Of a DNA stretch of 64,000 nucleotides, positions 32,313 to 43,400 are shown piece after piece. The first letter of the stretch is position 1; every line of letters begins with the position of its first letter. Origin of the DNA: Mastacembelus armatus (lineage: Eukaryota > Chordata > Actinopteri > Synbranchiformes > Mastacembelidae); the NCBI RefSeq assembly GCF_900324485.2, contig NC_046636.1, forward strand, positions 11,790,972 through 11,854,971. The letters run 5' to 3'. A program made the translations under genes and the position numbers. The notes beneath the pieces were generated by a model. It had not been told where the DNA came from, did not search any database, and saw only the letters and a program-made list of their open reading frames with translations.

Positions 32313-33966
32313 ATAATAAGAAAGATGGGGTGGTTAACCGTGATCACTATCACACAGAATGAGTTCAGTCATTTGAAATGTATACGGATAAATATAGATG
32401 TAAATATGATTACACATATAAGAACCTGATATTTAAATGTCAAGTTGTGTCCAAAAAGTGTACTTTTGCATTTCATAGATTTATACCCTAAAAAGACAGC
32501 AATGCAAATGATTATTGACCATGCTGTGTTAGTTCTCCGCACTATTTTGATATTGCCCCAGTCACTGTAGTAGTCATCGTCTATACACTGTAACATAATT
32601 GACATAATTTCTGACTTTTTTTAGGAAATTAAAAAGAACATATAATTTGTCTATGTGTTTATGTGATAAAAAAAACAATTCTCATTATTGAGTTAATATT
32701 AAGACTTTAAAAGATCAGTGACAGTGGTGGCCTAAAAGAAAACGGAATCGATCTTGGTAAGAAAAGAAAAAAAAAACAGCTGCATCTGAACTACTTCTCA
32801 CTCATTTTCCATCTCCCAGTTACTCCAGTTGACTATGCCCAGTAACCAGCTGCAAAGGCTGTGATTGTACTGATAAGTATGTGTGTGTGGCATTTCTAAA
32901 AAAGACAGTTTAGTGAGTGAAACAATTCTGGTTTCATGAAGGACCCATAGTCCATCAACATCTAATCTATTGATATTTTTTTGTCAAATATTTCATGGGT
33001 GGAGAATGACCGTGCTTTATCATTATCTTATCTGGGCAGTTTGTATGTTATGAGGATGATGCACTGGGCTGCTAGGTTTTAGATAAACAGCATCACCTGG
33101 TGGTCAGACTGATTATACCGTATATCTATTATTTTCTCTTGCCTACCAGCTGTAGTCTCTCTTGTTTTAAAAACACCCATTTCTAAACATTTCCTATTAA
33201 CAAATGGAGTCATATTATCATCCAAAGTGTCAGCTTCAGTTTTTTGTAATATACAAAATTTAATTTCCTGAATCAGCACAAAGCCGAGCATATCACCACA
33301 AAAAATTAAACATGGTACCCCTAAGAAAGCCAAGATATGAAGCCATCAAGATTGTCAATCCTGTTATTGTCCTGTTTATTCATGGTTGCCTACAGGATGC
33401 AATCTTTAAATACACTGTGTGACGAAACTGGTTTGACCAACAGAAACAAAGTGGACAAACGTGTTCTGCAGGTAAACAAAATGAACTTTTTATTTTAGCA
33501 CTCTTAGTTTAACAGTCTTTTTGTTTCTTCCTGGAGTCTCACAGTGATTTCACTGAGCAACTGTGCTAATTTCTGTTGTAATGTTCTGGAAGTAGGTGGT
33601 GCAGAAATTCAGACCAACAACCTGTAGAGCCACATTTAACTTTCATAATGACATTTCTTTCTTACAAACATACAATCTTTTATGTTTTTTTGTTTTTAAT
33701 ATTAAAAATACTTTAGTATTTCATTTTAAGAAACACTCCATGGTTTTAATTTCTTTACTGTGTACAATTTATAATTAAGTTAGAATAAAAAAATTCCGTT
33801 TGAAGAGTATTCCAATCTTGTAAAGGTCACATCTGTTTCCACAGAAACAGCTTGTCAAACCATGCCCTAAAAATGAATGTCATTGTTAATGATGCTTGTG
33901 AATGAGGAACTAGGGAGGAGATAAGAGGTATGGGTTTCAATTTCATTTAACAGTGAGATACAGCTG
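32313..33966. other. dnase2b 3'UTR and intergenic DNA
   Basis: The first 300 or so bases are probably dnase2b 3'UTR. The remainder is AT-rich with no supported gene. A minus-strand 84-codon frame (33333-33079) matches nothing I recognise. Confidence 0.45.
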
Positions 33967-34105
33967 TGATGGACTGGTGACCTGTCCAAGGTGTACCCCT
34001 GCCTTCCACCCGAAAGAGAACTGGGATAGGCTCCAGCAGATCCCCGTGACCCTAGTTAAAGGAATAAGCGGGTATAGAAAATGGATGGATGGATGGAATG
34101 ATGGA
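33967..34105 (+). repeat. 5'-truncated SINE (3' third only)
   Basis: Contains tgatggactggtgacctgtc, gctccagcagatccccgtga and a (atgg)n tail. It is the same family as the 4.8 and 38.2 kb copies but starts in the body, so the tRNA-like head is missing. Confidence 0.85.
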
Positions 34106-35880
34106 TGAAAGCCCAGTAGATGTACAACTTACTATGATCAGAAATGGAGGCAGCTCATGTAAATAAGTTGCTTATGTGACGGTCGCAGTAATTCACTCAC
34201 ACAAGGATCTGGTACACAAGTTGCTTTATATGAAAAGAAAAAGAAACAAATCAAACAGGCTCTCCCTCAAGACTGCAGGTAATGGCAATGACTTATATCA
34301 GGAAATGTAAACAATTATACACTTATAATACGGAGCGCGAAAAACTACGCACCCACAGCAAGCTTACTCGTTTCTGCTGTGGTACGGCAAGAGAGGAGGT
34401 ACAAAAGGGGAGGTTCACCTGCAGTACCATGCAAAACCAAGCCGTTTTTCGGTCGCTATCTATTACCGTGATTGAAGCACCGTCGCGTTCAGCTCGATGA
34501 GGAGAGTGTTGCTTCCACTTTATTCGGCAATATCTTTTATTTTTCCGAGATATTCCAGGTTTTGTTGGAAAATCTTCCCATACAAATGAATGGGGTGAAT
34601 GTTCAAATCCTCTTCAACTTTGTCCTCTTTCAGCTTTAACTGTGTCAGCATACTTTCAGCTAGAAACAATTCAATTCAATTTTATTTGTATAGCGCCAAA
34701 TCACAATACAAACGCCATTCAACCTTTAAACGGGTCAGAAGGCATTAATCTATTAATATTGTATTCAGCTTTTTGATATCTATTACGGTTTTTCTTTAAT
34801 CGCAGTTTATGCTTTATGGTATTTTAGGCTTTTTCTGAATTTTACATTGGTGTGTATGGGAACGGAATGTTCACAGCTAGTGGTGATATCATCGATAGAG
34901 TGGAAGAAGCTGTTAAGTTTATTGAAAAATTTTCTCTCTAACTCTCTCGTCATGGCCGCAATTTTGCCTCTTCATACACCGTTTTCTGAAAAGTAGTAGA
35001 GATTTTTGTCTTCTTTCAGGCAATGCTATTCTTATTTTGACAGGACCTACGGTTTTTCCACTAGGTGGCCAAACCCACAGAGTGACTACTCAATCTCTCA
35101 TTCACTCCCATTATAAAAGAGGTCCAGTTCTGGTGAAAAACACAAATGAAGGCTGTTTCTAACTCGCCACCAATCCTTCATTTTTTTGTGGAATATCTGG
35201 TTTTCTTTTTCAACCATTCAGGTATGTTCAGCCGGTTATCCCATGTAGATAATTAGTGAGATAAAAAATGTTCTTTATTTGTTCACTGTGAATTTTGCCA
35301 GCTAATGTATGTTAGCTAAAATTTAAAAAGGTTATCAGCAAGTACAGAAAATATATATTTCCAAGGAATTTTATTTAGTTTAGGAAAAATTGTCCTTTTT
35401 GTTATTTTTATTCCCTGTTAACCACTATACGATCAGCCTGAATATGAAAAATTGCACTAAAATATATTGTATGTGAACAAGGTAATGTCGAGAAAGCGGA
35501 GAATCTCCCGACGAGAATGTCCATGTATTGTAGCCCAGAGATGACACATATAGAGGGTTTTCTTTGTCAACCATTCAGACAATAACACGGCTGATACCAG
35601 CACCCAGTCCAGTGTGGTAATTGAGAAAGAAGGCGTCAAGTTAACACAGGTCACAGTAGCAACAGCTCAAACAGCAGTAGCAGTGACCATAGCAGCCTGT
35701 GGTTGGTAATTAGACTGACTAGTTGCCTAATGTCCACTGCTGTTACACATGGGGACCATTCACAGTTATTTAGAGCAAGTGACTCCACCTTTCTAAAGTA
35801 TAATGAACACTCAAATACCGTTCCAAAGCATAGTGACTATTTAAGCTTAAGACTTAGCTTTTAGTTGAGGGTCATCTCAA
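34106..35880. other. Unassigned repeat-like intergenic DNA
   Basis: CpG-bearing and compositionally unlike its neighbours around 34.33-34.56 kb and 34.85-35.15 kb. It looks like old interspersed repeat rather than unique DNA, but I cannot name the family. A 46-bp fragment of the tagcgccaaatcacaa repeat lies at 34668-34713. The phrase tcaaccattcag occurs twice (about 35211 and 35567), hinting at a duplicated segment. Confidence 0.35.
34668..34713 (+). repeat. 5' fragment of the tagcgccaaatcacaa interspersed repeat
   Basis: Only the first 46 bp or so (attcaattttatttgtatag, then cgccaaatcacaatac) of the repeat seen in longer form at 42613-43190. Confidence 0.8.
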
Positions 35881-36700
35881 TGCCACACAGCATGTTGTGC
35901 TTTGAAAATAAAAGCCTTTGTTAATGATTCTTTCAAAATAGAAGCCACAAACTAATAAAAAGTGGACTTTGGCTATTTGGCATACAGCTTTAGGCACCGA
36001 CTCAGGCTGTTTTAAATGTCAGCCATGCTGTCATCTCCCAGCAGGCCATGTTCGGACTTTCACAATAAAAGTCTACAGTCATTAATAGGAAGATATTACA
36101 TTTTTGTAAAGTATAAGGAACATGACCTGAAACAGTAACATGATCTTAAAATGGACGTATACAGGTTCAGGCACCAATTGAGGCCATTTTTAATGTCAGC
36201 CATGGTGTCTGCTCCCAGGACAGTGTAAAACTTTCACAATAAAAGTCTACAGTCATTTATAGGAAAATAATATATATTTGTATATTATAAGGAACATTCA
36301 AAATAAAGTCCAGATTCGAGTACAAGGTCCCATGAGTCTCTTATAGCACTTGTCCTTTCAAAATAAAAGCCGTTTTATAGCATAGCTAAAGTTTTATAGC
36401 ATTTATAGCACAATAAAAGCCCTGAAACAGCACCGCGATCTTAAAATGGACGTTGGCTATTGGCATACAGCTTCAGGCACCAAGTGAGACCATTTTTAAT
36501 GTCAGCCATGGTGTCTGCTCCCAGGACATGGTCAGACTTCCACAATAAAAGTCTACAGGTATTTATAGGAAGATATTACATTTTTGTAAAATTAATTCCA
36601 GATTCTAGTATAAGGTCCCATGAGTCTCCTGCAGCACTTTGTCCTTTCAAAATAAAAGCCTTTTTATAGAATTTTTCTCAAAATAAAAGCCTTGAAAGCC
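35881..36700 (+). repeat. Diverged tandem array rich in AATAAA motifs
   Basis: Three main units at about 35963-36151, 36152-36448 and 36449-36700 share blocks: caggcaccaa..gagaccattt, taatgtcagccatggtgtct, ctcccagga, cacaataaaagtctacag, tataggaagatattac and aggtcccatgagtct. The block acaataaaagtctacag recurs at about 36062, 36240 and 36542. Short units of the form caaaataaaagcc recur before, between and after them. About ten AATAAA hexamers lie in about 800 bp. Family not recognised. Confidence 0.8.
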
Positions 36701-38162
36701 CCCTCACTACAGTTCATAGTTCTCAATTATCCCAAATGCGTCAGGCAATTGAAAACATGCTTCAGCTGTTTAGCGGCCAGCGATGCAGTTCGCCTCAAGC
36801 TTTTTGCAGCAGTCAGCAATCCCAACGCAGTTTCTTCAAAAATTGCATCATCTAGTTAGATGATGGTCTTTGGATCAGAAAAAGGGAATAATCAAAAAAA
36901 TTGTTTATTGTTTGTTACACTATAGGATTCTGCACATTTTGTTTTTCTCAGAGCAACCATTTTATTAAAATGTTAACTACTTTTTTGACAGGCGTTCTTG
37001 AAATTGGAACTGGTTGGATTGCACTACTGGATGATTTAATCTTGCAGGTCCAGGAAATTACTTAATAGTAATGTTGAGCCCTTAGCTCTCTGATAACCCA
37101 CTCCCTTTCTTCTGAAATCATAGTGTAGCACACACCTGGTTACAGTTCAGGTCCTTCCCCTTGAAGTCACACACGTACACTCAGTTTTGCCTTGTTAATT
37201 TGTTTGATTTATTTACAACGCTGTCTGAGGACTCCTGTCCTGTAGCAAACATCTCCAGGCCTCTGGCGTGTTGTCCGACCACCCCCATCACCCTTCTTCC
37301 TATATATATATTGAGGTGAGTCACTATCTGTTATGACTCTCAGCTGGAGCCAATTTTTATGAGGGTCACTGGCTGCTTGCAGCCCAACACATCAGTTTTC
37401 ATGGTAACACAAAAGGGAGGTGATTTCCCACTGAAAGACATCTCGGCCCTTATCAAATAGTCAAGGTTTGCGCAAACTGTTCTCACTGAGGGAGCAAAAA
37501 TTATATTTCCACAATACACAATAGGCCCTATTCAGAAGTGTTTCAGTTATACTAAAGTAAGGTGGATTAGGTCACTTGAGGGTAAACATTTTAATTTCTC
37601 TAACAGTTTCGAACTGAAAACAAGAAAATAATTATATTTCTCTCTCTTTCTCTATAATGTTTGGTATATTTTTTACAAGTTTCCTAATGTGAATGATGGT
37701 GGTTTCTCATATCTATGTATGTATGAGAGCACCAATAAATGGAAACTAAGCAGAAAGTCAATAAACAGTACTTCTGGCGCTCTTGCAAACACCCTGAAAC
37801 CTCTTCTTGACTTCTATAAGAGAAAGGTGACATATTAAATATGCATGTTTCTGTTCACAGCAGCTTTCAATAAGCACGCAAAATCAGAGTTTCATTGGTA
37901 GACTGAAGGCTTTGGTTATATTCTGTATAACGATCAACCTCCAGATCTATATTTTGCATCTGCATCATTTGGCCATAGTAAAGGTGGGTGCAGCAGTGTC
38001 CTATTTGATTGGTTTGAAAGTCTGAAAGAATAAACTGTACTAAAGCTCAGTTTGTATAGCCCTTCTACTGCTGTACATCCTGAAGGGGTTGTGATGTTGT
38101 ACAAACAAACTGGAGTTTGGCTCTCACACACCACACCAAAATTTCCAACATATTGCAAGAAA
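36701..38162. other. Intergenic, no gene recognised
   Basis: AT-rich sequence with no supported exon. A short run of ta repeats is at about 37302-37311. Nothing else was identified. Confidence 0.4.
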
Positions 38163-38175
38163 GACTTCTGGGCCA

Positions 38176-38556
38176 TGGCAGCATGGTGGCTGAGTGGTTA
38201 GCACTGTTGCCTTACAGCTGGAAAGTCGTGGGTTCGCAACCTGGCCTTTCTGTGTGGAGTTTGCATGTTCTCCCTGTGCTTGCGTGGGTTTACTCCGGGC
38301 ACTCCGGTTTCCTCCCACAGTCCAAAAACATGCATGTTAGGTTGATTGGTGAATCTAAATTACCCGTAGGAGTGGGTGTGAGTGTGTGAAGTTGTCTGTC
38401 TTTGTGTGTCTCTATGTGGCCCTGTCATGGACTGGTGACCTGTCCAGGGTGTACCCCTGCCTTTCACCCGAGAGAGAGAGCTGGGATAGGCTCCAGCAGA
38501 TCCCCGTGACCCTGGCTTTCAGGAAAAAGCGGGTATAGAAGATGGATGGATAGATG
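38176..38556 (+). repeat. Full-length SINE with (ATGG)n tail
   Basis: Begins with a tRNA-like head (gagtggttagcactgttgcc; B-box-like gtgggttcgcaacc). It then runs through the full body to atggatggatagatgg. It is flanked by the exact 13-bp repeat gacttctgggcca at 38163-38175 and 38557-38569. Best preserved copy in the window. Confidence 0.9.
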
Positions 38557-38952
38557 GACTTCTGGGCCACCAGTGGAAATCTTAATGCTCAAGTATTTAT
38601 GTGTGTTACTTACTCCTGCAATCAATTCAAAGAAATAGGTAGGTTAGGTCTGAGACCCCCCAAACCTTTCACATTGAGCTGCAATGTGTTACACAGTGAA
38701 GCTGCTACCCAAAGGAGAGACCCTGGTTTAGAGTCAGGAAGATGATCTCAATGAAAGGACGTGGTTTCTACAATTTTGCAAAATGTGGACGTGTTTGACG
38801 TGTGTGATGGTGAGTGTTTGCAGTTTCAAATAACATTTTATGTCAGGTTAATGATAAACCTGAGAAGTTTTAACAGAAAAAAATTAGAAACACCACTAGA
38901 AACACTCTTCGCTATGACAAGCTTTTTGATGTCCACTCAAACAATGTACAAT

Positions 38953-39335
38953 GATAGAGGAGAGAGAAAAGAACAGCAACAATAAACAACAAATATACAC
39001 TGCAGGTTGGTTGGGCCAGTAACTGCACATCAATGATATACAGCTCCAGGACCAGGGACACCTGCAGAAGGTACAGAGAGAGAGACCACAAACTAGGCGA
39101 GAGAGAGCACAAAGTTGCTCTCACCGCACCGGTCAAGGCAGATGGCCGCCCAAACTGAGCCCAGTTCAACTGGAGGTTTATTCCATTAAAGGGAGTTCCA
39201 CTGTCTAAGTGCTTGCTCATAAGGAATATGTCAGGTTTCTGTTTTTTTTTTTTTTTTTTTTGTAAAGTGCTGTGAGGTAAGATAATTGTATTGTGATTTA
39301 GCTCTATACAAATATAACTGAATTGAATTGAATTG
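38953..39335. repeat. Two opposed pieces of the tagcgccaaatcacaa repeat joined head-to-head
   Basis: Bases about 38953-39112 match the mid-section of the repeat at 42830-42990 in the same orientation (gaccagggacacctgcagaa, actgcaggttgg). Bases about 39122-39335 match its first part in reverse orientation (ggcagatggccgcccaaact, then gtgcttgctcataagg, ending tgaattgaattgaattg). A poly-T run lies at 39242-39260. The piece is rearranged relative to the 42.6 kb copy. Confidence 0.75.
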
Positions 39336-40380
39336 TAGTGTGTATGTATTAATTTATTAATGAAGAATAGTAGTGCTTTTATTTTTCAAATCATGTTTTT
39401 AGCATTCTCCTCTACATAACCAAGCTACTATTCCTTCAAAAGAAATAAATGAAAATGAATTACCATATTAATACAAAAGTACAATTTCAATATTGGTCCT
39501 ATTCTGTTTCTGTTAATCGGTGACTACTGCATTTCAGCCACATTTCAGACTAAACTGAAAGGAAGATCCATGGGTAAAAATGAGTTGCTAGGCCAACTCC
39601 AAGTTCTTTCAACGAACTGTGCAATGTATAAATTTTATAAAATCTAGGGAACTGTTTGGTTCCATGAATAAATTAAATAATGTTTAATATTTGCCATCTC
39701 ACCCTTCTGGTGTTCTAATGAAAGTCTAGATCAGCAGGTATTATATTAGAGATGAATTCACTTGTCCTGATAATATGCAGCAGTTTTTGAAATGCTGTTA
39801 ACTCATTACCTATACATTAGATATATAAAAATTAATACTGAGCATCATACACATATTTATGTGAGTAAAGGCTGTATAAGGAAAAGCTCTTTTAAGAGAA
39901 AAATAGCATGAATTATTGAATTAATGATCAAATGCGAAATATTTTAGACTATAATCTGTAAACTTTGGGGTAAGAAATTCTGGACTTCTTGAATGAAGTA
40001 AAATTATTGAAACTGTCATGGAAAATTATTAACTTTAGATAGAGCAAAAATTTGATATAAATATTGTACAAGGGGGTTTGTGTCTGCTCAGAGCTGGTTC
40101 TCAACCCCCAGCACAATATAATTACGTATATAATACCACTTTTTAGGCAGAAATGTCCTGGATGGATGGATATGATTAGTAGAGATTAAAAATTGTTTTA
40201 TTTTGCCACATGTGACAGGAAATTTACGTTTACAAAGCACTGCAAAGACGTATCATTGATACTACGAATTGTATTGTTGTAAATTGTACCCAGTGTTATT
40301 TCAAGATCAAATATTTATTGATATTATATCGCTGTTCTTTCGCCTCCTCACCACTAGGTGTCCCAAATTTTTTACCCGCC
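39336..40380. other. Intergenic upstream of rpf1
   Basis: AT-rich, no exon or named repeat recognised. The last 100 bp turn CpG-rich towards the rpf1 promoter. Confidence 0.5.
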
Positions 40381-40405
40381 CCTACTAACTTGTTGTCTCC
40401 GGACG

Positions 40406-40413
40406 TGACGTAA
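40406..40413 (+). promoter_or_regulatory. rpf1: CRE/ATF-like site in rpf1 promoter
   Basis: TGACGTAA, one base from the palindromic CRE, sits 82 bp upstream of the rpf1 ATG in a short CpG-rich segment. This spacing is usual for housekeeping promoters. Binding is inferred. Confidence 0.45.
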
Positions 40414-40494
40414 TGAGCAGACAGCGTAGCAGCCGCACACGTGAAAAAAAAAAAAGAAAAAGCAACCTAGTCCAGAAGAGGCGACTGACATAAG

Positions 40495-43400
40495 ATGGAT
40501 TTTACAGAGGTCCCTGTGGCTGAGGACAACAAATGTAAAAAAAGGAAGAATAAAAAGCCTAAGAGGAAGACTGTGAGAGCCGAGGGGGATGAAGGCAGCG
40601 GCGGCGGTGGCGGCGTGGAGGAGAAAGAGGAGGAAAAGATGGAGAACAGCCAGACAGCAGTTGCTTTTCCACCTACCTTCAGTGTGTCCGAGATTAAGAA
40701 TAAACAGCGAAGACACCTCATGTTCATGAAACTCAAACAGGAGAAAAGAAAGGTAAAAATTTGCATCTGTAAAACAAACGAACAGTACAAAGAGTGTTCC
40801 TGTTTGGTTTGACATTTTCAGACCGTATTGCAAACTCTTTCTACATATAAGTGTACCTATTGAAAACTAATGCAGTCTATAAAAACATATTAGGTTATAC
40901 ATTTTGGGTTCAACAACAATATAACATTTCACATTTTATACGATCAGAGAATAATTGTCAGATTTATTTAATATAACGCTATATTTAATATTCTTCAGTC
41001 TTGCAATACTTCTGTGATGGAATAATATGAACTTGTCGAGGTTTTCTGCAATGACACAAACAAAAGTGGAAGCTGTTAAATTATATATTTAAATGCAATT
41101 AACCACAATAGAAGCTAAAACAATGAAGATATATGTTTAGATACAGGGCACCTAGAAGATCAACTGAGTAACTTTTCAGTGCTACAGTAAATACTAGTTA
41201 GAAGCACAGCCCTCATTGAATTTCTGATTTTTTGTCTTTACATTTCAGCAAAAGATGCAGCTGAAGAAAAAAAAGAAAAAAGAAAGGGAAGCTTTAGGTG
41301 ACAAGGTGAGTCTTTTTCTCTATATTTTGTCCCTGGTGTTGCCATTGTCAGTCCGATATTCATTTTATAGCTTTGCTTCCAGGAATGATCTAGAGGTTGA
41401 ATCATGGCAACTTGACTTCTAGTTTTTAGGTCGAAACAATTCACCACTCATCAAAGTAACTTCTTTTGTTCACCTAACAAGCCTAGTCAGAAACAGGTGT
41501 GAAGTGAAACCAACTCAAGAGTGTGGGTCTAATGACTCTTACCTGATTTACATAGCTCACCTAGTGAGCCTATGGACTAGAGGTGGAATGAAACCAACCT
41601 GAAAGATAAATTGGAGGTTCCATACCAGCTTCTCTCAGACTGTTGAACCTACTCGGATGAATGGTGAAACATTTTGACTAGAAGTCCAGTTGCCATGCCT
41701 CAACCTCTAGATAACTTCCCTTCGACGACTGAGAATCTCCACAGACATATTCCAGGAATGATGCATTTTGTTAAACAATGCAGTTGCATTGAATTTGGGT
41801 ATTTTTTGTGTTGGTTCTTCTGTTCCTTATTTAGGCACCACCAAAAGAGGTCCCGAAGACGATAGAAAACCAAAGAGTGTATGATGAGACAACAGTTGAT
41901 CCAGAAGATGAGGAGGTATGAGAAGTTTGGCTGAAGTTGTTTAGATGCTAATACGTGTAATGAAATAAGATTTATTTATGTGTTTGTTTTCCTGTCATAT
42001 GCAGGTTGCATTTGACGAGGGAACTGATGAATTTTCTGCCTACTTTAATGGACTCACGAATCCTAAAGTGCTCATAACAACATCAGACAGACCCAGAGGG
42101 GTGAGGGGCTGCTGTTTGACATTTTACACACCTTTATCATTTTTCATGAGCAGAATCTGTCATCTTAACATCAGCTAACTAACTGTAAGCAAGGACTAGG
42201 GCTGCAGGATTACTGTTTTTCAGTCTTAGCCTTGATTCAGACCCCTATGTGAGCTCATTCGTATTTTGCATGTTTACATCACGCAGGAGATCTATTAGAG
42301 CAAACCCAGCACTCTTTCCTTGCTAAGCAGCTTTAACCATAACAGAAATACGTTATATCATGATTCAATTCTAAATGAAAAAAAATCTTAATATTTCATC
42401 CAGACTTGTGCAGCCCCAACAAGGACTTGAGACTTTTGACTTTTTCAAATTAGTGCCTACTGATACTTTGGACATACTTAAATGTATGCATATTTTATTG
42501 AGATGCAGATGAAATTTCACATTTACATCTTTGATCATTCTTGGTCCTGTTAATAAAATTATAGCAAAAAAGGGGAAATATACAGTCCTATTACTAGTCT
42601 GGGGATTGATTATTCAATTCAATTTTATTTGTATAGCGCCAAATCACAATACAAATCATCTCAAGGCACTTTACTAAAACTAAAACTAAAAACCCAACAA
42701 TTCCCTTATGAGCAAGCACTTGGCGACAGTGGAGAGGAAAAACTCCCTTTAACGGAAGAAAAACCTCCAGCAGAACCAGGCTCAGTTTGGGCGGCCATCT
42801 GCCTCGACCGGTTGGGGTGAGTGGATAGAGCAGAGAGAAAAGAACAGCAGCAATAAACAACAAATAGACACTGCAGGTTGGTGGGACCAGTAACTGCACA
42901 TCAGCGATATACAGCTCCAGGACCAGGGACACCTGCAGAAGGTACAGAGAGAACAGAGAGAGAGGGAGAGAGCACAAACTAGGGGAGAGAGAGCACAATA
43001 ATAACTAAAGGCTCTGCCTCCCATTCTGCTTTTGGAAACTCTGGGAACCACAAGTAGACCGGCACTCTGAGAGCGAAGTGGTCTATTGGGATAATATGGT
43101 ACTATGAGGTCTTTAAGGTATGAAGGAGCTTGATTATGAAGGGATTTGTATGTGAGAAGAAGGATTTTAAATTCTATTCTATATTTCTATTATTTCACCT
43201 TTGACTTGCTGCATAAAGAAGCTTTCAACTTATGGAGACTTTTTTTGTGTGAGGTGTTTGGATTTTCATTTTGCTATTAGTATTGTTTCAAGATGTGTAC
43301 GTTCATTAGTTGTTGTGGTAGTTAGTTTTGAGTTTTATTCATTAGATGAACAGTGATTCTTTACTGTAACCTGACCAAAAAAAAAAACTTCCATAGTCTT

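Noticed and set aside
33079-33333. Minus-strand 84-codon open frame downstream of dnase2b
   Set aside because: No domain recognised, no flanking exons in phase, and AT-rich intergenic context.
38176-38250. tRNA-like sequence with A- and B-box motifs
   Set aside because: It is the SINE head, repeated elsewhere in the window and flanked by a target duplication, and it lacks a proper tRNA cloverleaf.
40372-40833. 153-codon minus-strand open frame
   Set aside because: Antisense shadow of rpf1 exon 1; the plus frame carries the conserved RPF1 N-terminal blocks.
42594-42998. 134-codon minus-strand open frame
   Set aside because: Lies wholly in the tagcgccaaatcacaa interspersed repeat; no known domain.
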